From positions 124,001-188,000 of the forward strand of contig NZ_JBIWES010000002.1 of NCBI RefSeq assembly GCF_044762665.1: a stretch of DNA of 64,000 nt, given 5' to 3'. This document shows, in pieces, positions 61,693 to 64,000 of the stretch. Every line of letters begins with the position of its first letter. Position 1 is the first letter of the stretch. This DNA is from Peribacillus frigoritolerans_B (lineage in GTDB: Bacteria > Bacillota > Bacilli > Bacillales > DSM-1321). Made by a program: the position numbers and the translations under genes. The notes under the pieces are model-generated. The model was not told the DNA's origin. It was given only the letters and a program-made list of their open reading frames with translations, and did not search any database.

Positions 61693-61792
61693 GAGTTCAT
61701 GTGTTTTTACAATAAATGTGAGGGTGTTTTTCCCTCAACTTGAAGTATATAACTCTGTTTCGAATGATTCAGGGCATAAGGAGCTGAAAAGA

Positions 61793-61993
61793 ATGAAAAC
61801 TGGAATTCATCCAAATTATAAGCTTTCAAAAGTAATTTGCTCTTGCGGAAACACTTTTGAAACTGGTTCAGTTAAAGAAGAGATCAAAGTTGAGACTTGT
61901 TCAGAGTGCCATCCATTCTATACTGGTCGTCAAAAATTCGCTGAAGCTGGCGGACGTGTTGATCGTTTCAACAAAAAATACGGTATTAAATAA
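61793..61993 (+). CDS. rpmE: Ribosomal protein L31, zinc-containing form
   Basis: A 66-residue ribosomal protein: MKTGIHPNYKLSKVICSCGN, then VETCSECHPFYTGRQKFAEAGGRVDRFNKKYGI. The four cysteines (CSC and CSEC) make it the zinc-binding RpmE form, replaced by the Cys-less YtiA under zinc starvation in B. subtilis. ATG 61793 is chosen because AAGGAG at 61778-61783 is 9 bases upstream; the longer open frame from 61691 reads through the leader. It has its own promoter and terminator. Confidence 0.97.
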   Translation: MKTGIHPNYKLSKVICSCGNTFETGSVKEEIKVETCSECHPFYTGRQKFAEAGGRVDRFNKKYGIK

Positions 61994-62005
61994 GCCGGAC
62001 TTTTT

Positions 62006-62041
62006 AAAAAACAGGCAAGTATTTTTCTTGCCTGTTTTTTC
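62006..62041. terminator. Terminator of rpmE
   Basis: AAAAAACAGGCAAG pairs with CTTGCCTGTTTTTT around TATTTTT. Confidence 0.95.
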
Positions 62042-62131
62042 TTTTCCATAAACAAGTAAGAATTTATACAAAGCCAGGTCGACTTCAATAATGGCCAATG
62101 GATCGACAGGTGGAAGGGAGTAGCTGTTTCC

Positions 62132-62737
62132 ATGTATGTAATGAAACAAACAGGCTGGATCGAGCTTATTTGCGGAAGCATGTTTTCAGGTAAATCTGAA
62201 GAATTGATTAAACGAGTCAGCCGTGCTCAATTTGCTAAAGAGCAAATAGCTGTATTTAAACCAGCTATTGATAATCGCTATGCGGAAGAGGCTGTCGTAT
62301 CACACAATGGCTCTTCTGTGATGGCAAAGCCGATTGCCCATTCAACGGATATTTTTAAGTATTTGGACAAGCCCCTGGATATCATTGCAATAGATGAAGT
62401 GCAATTTTTTGATCATGAAATTATCGGGGTTGCCCAGCATCTTGCGGACAGCGGTTATCGAGTGATTATGGCTGGACTCGATCAAGATTTCAGAGGTGAA
62501 CCATTCGGTCCTATGCCTGTTCTATTATCGCTTGCAGAATCGGTGACTAAGCTGCAGGCAGTTTGTGAAGTGTGCGGGTCACCTGCGAGCAGGACTCAGC
62601 GCTTGATAGATGGGGAGCCGGCCTCCTATGATGAGCCGATCATCCTTGTGGGTGCATCGGAATCATACGAGCCCCGCTGCCGCCATCATCACGAAGTTCC
62701 GGGTAAGCAGGCTGTTGGTATTAAAGAACATATTTGA
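62132..62737 (+). CDS. tdk: Thymidine kinase, type II
   Basis: Tdk phosphorylates thymidine in pyrimidine salvage. The 201-residue protein has Walker A ELICGSMFSGKSEELIKRV, IIAIDEVQFFDHEII (Walker B), AGLDQDFRGEPFGPM, and the zinc cysteines in AVCEVCGSPASRTQRL with RCRHHH near the C-terminus. ATG 62132 is kept because the family starts MY-MKQ; GGAAGGGAG is about 11 bases upstream. Confidence 0.96.
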   Translation: MYVMKQTGWIELICGSMFSGKSEELIKRVSRAQFAKEQIAVFKPAIDNRYAEEAVVSHNGSSVMAKPIAHSTDIFKYLDKPLDIIAIDEVQFFDHEIIGVAQHLADSGYRVIMAGLDQDFRGEPFGPMPVLLSLAESVTKLQAVCEVCGSPASRTQRLIDGEPASYDEPIILVGASESYEPRCRHHHEVPGKQAVGIKEHI

Positions 62738-62742
62738 ATGAT

Positions 62743-62782
62743 GGTGCCCTATGATCCAATGAGATCGCAGGGTGCTTTTTTT
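62743..62782 (+). terminator. Terminator of tdk
   Basis: GTGCCCT and GATC pair with GATC and AGGGTGC (with one mismatch and wobbles), followed by seven T. Confidence 0.75.
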
Positions 62783-62927
62783 ATGCGGAAAAGTGGACAA
62801 ACTGTCGCAGTCATTCAGGTGGCATGACCAATACATGGAAGGGAAATAAAAGATAAATATTGCCCCATTTTGGGTAGGCTAACGAGGAAATGTTCTTCTT
62901 AACCAGTCAAAATGGAGGGAAAAAAAT

Positions 62928-63383
62928 ATGAAATCAAAACTGCTTATTATGACGGCCTTTCTGCTTGCTGCACTAACGGCATGCGGTCAAAATGACAATG
63001 CGATAAATAATGATTCGGAATATGGCGATCAATCCCGGGATGGCAGGGATTTTGTTGGCAATGGTTTAAATCAAGTATCCAATAATGATTGGGATAATGA
63101 AGCGGAACGCCCATCAGATCAGGTCCTTAACACACCGCATCATACATCCAATAATTCCCCATCCATGGGGCAGCAAATTGATGAAATCCGCGGAGTGATT
63201 GAATCGGAAACTAATTATGAGGCGGGCTCCGTTTGGTTTAATGGAAATACCATACATGTTACGGTCCATGATGAAGGCAAAATCAAGACGGAAAAAGAAA
63301 GAAATAAGGAAATGCAGCGAATACAAGGCATGATAAACAGGGTTGTGCCTCAATATAATGTAGATGTCAAATTAAACAAGTAA
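62928..63383 (+). CDS. Lipoprotein, YhcN/YlaJ-like
   Basis: A 151-residue secreted protein with a lipoprotein signal, KLLIMTAFLLAALTACGQ, lipidated at the Cys near residue 19. An Asn/Asp-rich, low-complexity linker (about residues 25-80) precedes a folded C-terminal domain with VIESETNYEAGSVWFNGN and VTVHDEGKIK that resembles the sporulation lipoprotein YhcN/YlaJ fold. The family assignment is tentative. AAATGGAGGG precedes the ATG. Monocistronic, between tdk and prfA. Confidence 0.72.
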   Translation: MKSKLLIMTAFLLAALTACGQNDNAINNDSEYGDQSRDGRDFVGNGLNQVSNNDWDNEAERPSDQVLNTPHHTSNNSPSMGQQIDEIRGVIESETNYEAGSVWFNGNTIHVTVHDEGKIKTEKERNKEMQRIQGMINRVVPQYNVDVKLNK

Positions 63384-63406
63384 CGAAACGACATTTTTGA
63401 ATCTCT

Positions 63407-63436
63407 TTGACGTTGATTATTCACCTATACTATAAT
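63407..63436 (+). promoter_or_regulatory. Promoter of prfA
   Basis: TTGACG (63407-63412) and TATAAT (63431-63436) are 18 bp apart, about 110 bp before the start codon. Confidence 0.7.
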
Positions 63437-63547
63437 TAACCTAGAAGTGAACTGAGCTGGGGCACTGAGCTACTTTTTTATAGTAATAAAAGATGGATTA
63501 CTTCCAATTCGTTTCAGATGTTTTGGAAAATTTATGAGGTGAATAAT

Positions 63548-64000
63548 TTGTTTGATCGATTGCAAGCAGTAGAAGATAGATATGAAAGATTGAATGAACT
63601 ATTAAGTGACCCGGAGATCATTAATGACTCTAAGAAGCTTAGGGAATATTCTAAGGAGCAATCCAGCATTCAAGAGACCGCATCGACTTATAAAGAATAT
63701 AAAGCGGTTCGTGAGCAACTCCAGGAAGCGAAGGCGATGCTGGAGGAGAAACTTGATGCGGATATGCGTGAAATGGTAAAAGAAGAGATCAATGAACTTG
63801 ATGAGACCATACAAGGACTTGAGGGTAAACTGAAAATATTGCTTATTCCTAAAGATCCTAACGATGATAAAAACGTAATCATGGAGATCCGCGGAGCGGC
63901 TGGCGGAGATGAGGCGGCCCTATTTGCAGGCAGTCTATACCGGATGTATAGCCGTTTTGCCGAGGTGCAAGGCTGGCGGACTGAAGTCATTGAAGCAAGT
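63548..64000 (+). CDS. prfA: Peptide chain release factor 1, N-terminal part
   Basis: RF1 recognises UAA and UAG and triggers release of the finished chain. The first 151 residues are present: FDRLQAVEDRYERLNELLSD, the coiled N-terminal helices, then VIMEIRGAAGGDEAALFAGSLYRMYSRFAE, the RF-1 signature. The codon-recognition (PxT) and GGQ regions lie past the window end. TTG 63548 follows GAGGTG by 6 bases. In B. subtilis prfA lies after tdk in the same way. Confidence 0.95.
   Translation, partial: MFDRLQAVEDRYERLNELLSDPEIINDSKKLREYSKEQSSIQETASTYKEYKAVREQLQEAKAMLEEKLDADMREMVKEEINELDETIQGLEGKLKILLIPKDPNDDKNVIMEIRGAAGGDEAALFAGSLYRMYSRFAEVQGWRTEVIEAS

Noticed and set aside
61691..61792. N-terminal extension of ribosomal protein L31
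   Set aside because: It starts at the -10 region of the promoter; AAGGAG and the family N-terminus MKTGIHP fix the start at 61793.

Overview
The window is a stretch of chromosome from a low-to-moderate GC, spore-forming Bacillaceae. The evidence is the gene set (gerQ, rsfA, spo0F, pbpG, a bacillithiol gene, rpoE delta subunit), strong Shine-Dalgarno sites with frequent TTG/GTG starts, and a gene order from about 20 kb to the end that matches from memory the Bacillus subtilis block ung-ywdI-ywdK-gerQ-hemQ-pta-lipL-rsfA-ywfO-ywgA-ywhBCD-pbpG-speEB-ywiB-argS-uvsE-ywjE-fadF-rpoE-pyrG-ywjG-spo0F-fbaA-tal-murAB-glpX-rho-rpmE-tdk-prfA. A Peribacillus (Bacillus simplex-like) source is plausible but is not proven without a database search. 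No rRNA, tRNA, CRISPR array, prophage or intact insertion sequence was found.

Layout. 1-4.5 kb: the end of a cobalamin-assembly operon (cobD-cobU-cobS-cobC, a short cobU paralogue, a PduO-type adenosyltransferase, and an ECF S component plus a PurM-like kinase that fit the alpha-ribazole salvage pair CblT/CblS). 4.6-7 kb: a shattered gntP permease in front of an intact gluconate kinase. 7-15 kb: single genes and pairs (Cys-tRNA deacylase, a double P-loop ATPase of unknown role, HAD phosphatase, sugar dehydrogenase lipoprotein, a 21-bp tandem repeat, a MarR-MFS pair with a palindromic operator, bshB2-yojF, pdxK). 15.6-18 kb: molybdenum cofactor genes mobA-moaE-moaD-moeB. 18-20 kb: a stress protein and a membrane-anchored phospholipase D-like protein.

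20-40 kb: mostly conserved housekeeping and sporulation genes. 40-51 kb: a fatty/branched-acid catabolism island, fadF then mmgA-mmgB-mmgC-acdA-tetR-icmF. Two matching 14-bp inverted repeats sit in the two promoters, and a catabolite-response-like site lies in the second. The last gene, icmF, encodes a coenzyme-B12-dependent acyl-CoA mutase fused to its G-protein chaperone, so the B12 assembly and adenosylation genes at the left end make the cofactor for an enzyme at the right. 51-64 kb: rpoE, pyrG with its CTP-sensing attenuator, spo0F with a textbook sigma-H promoter, glycolytic/gluconeogenic genes, rho with a pyrimidine-rich leader, rpmE, tdk, a lipoprotein gene, and the start of prfA.

The least explained structure is a dispersed non-coding element present at 21.8-22.1 kb and 54.1-54.3 kb. 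Each copy is bracketed by two terminator-like hairpins whose stems are conserved through compensatory changes, and each sits immediately after the terminator stem of the preceding gene. Other items worth checking are a probable CTG start in the cobU paralogue, the 21-bp tandem repeat, the shared TetR operator, and an unannotated 56-residue membrane protein before rpoE.
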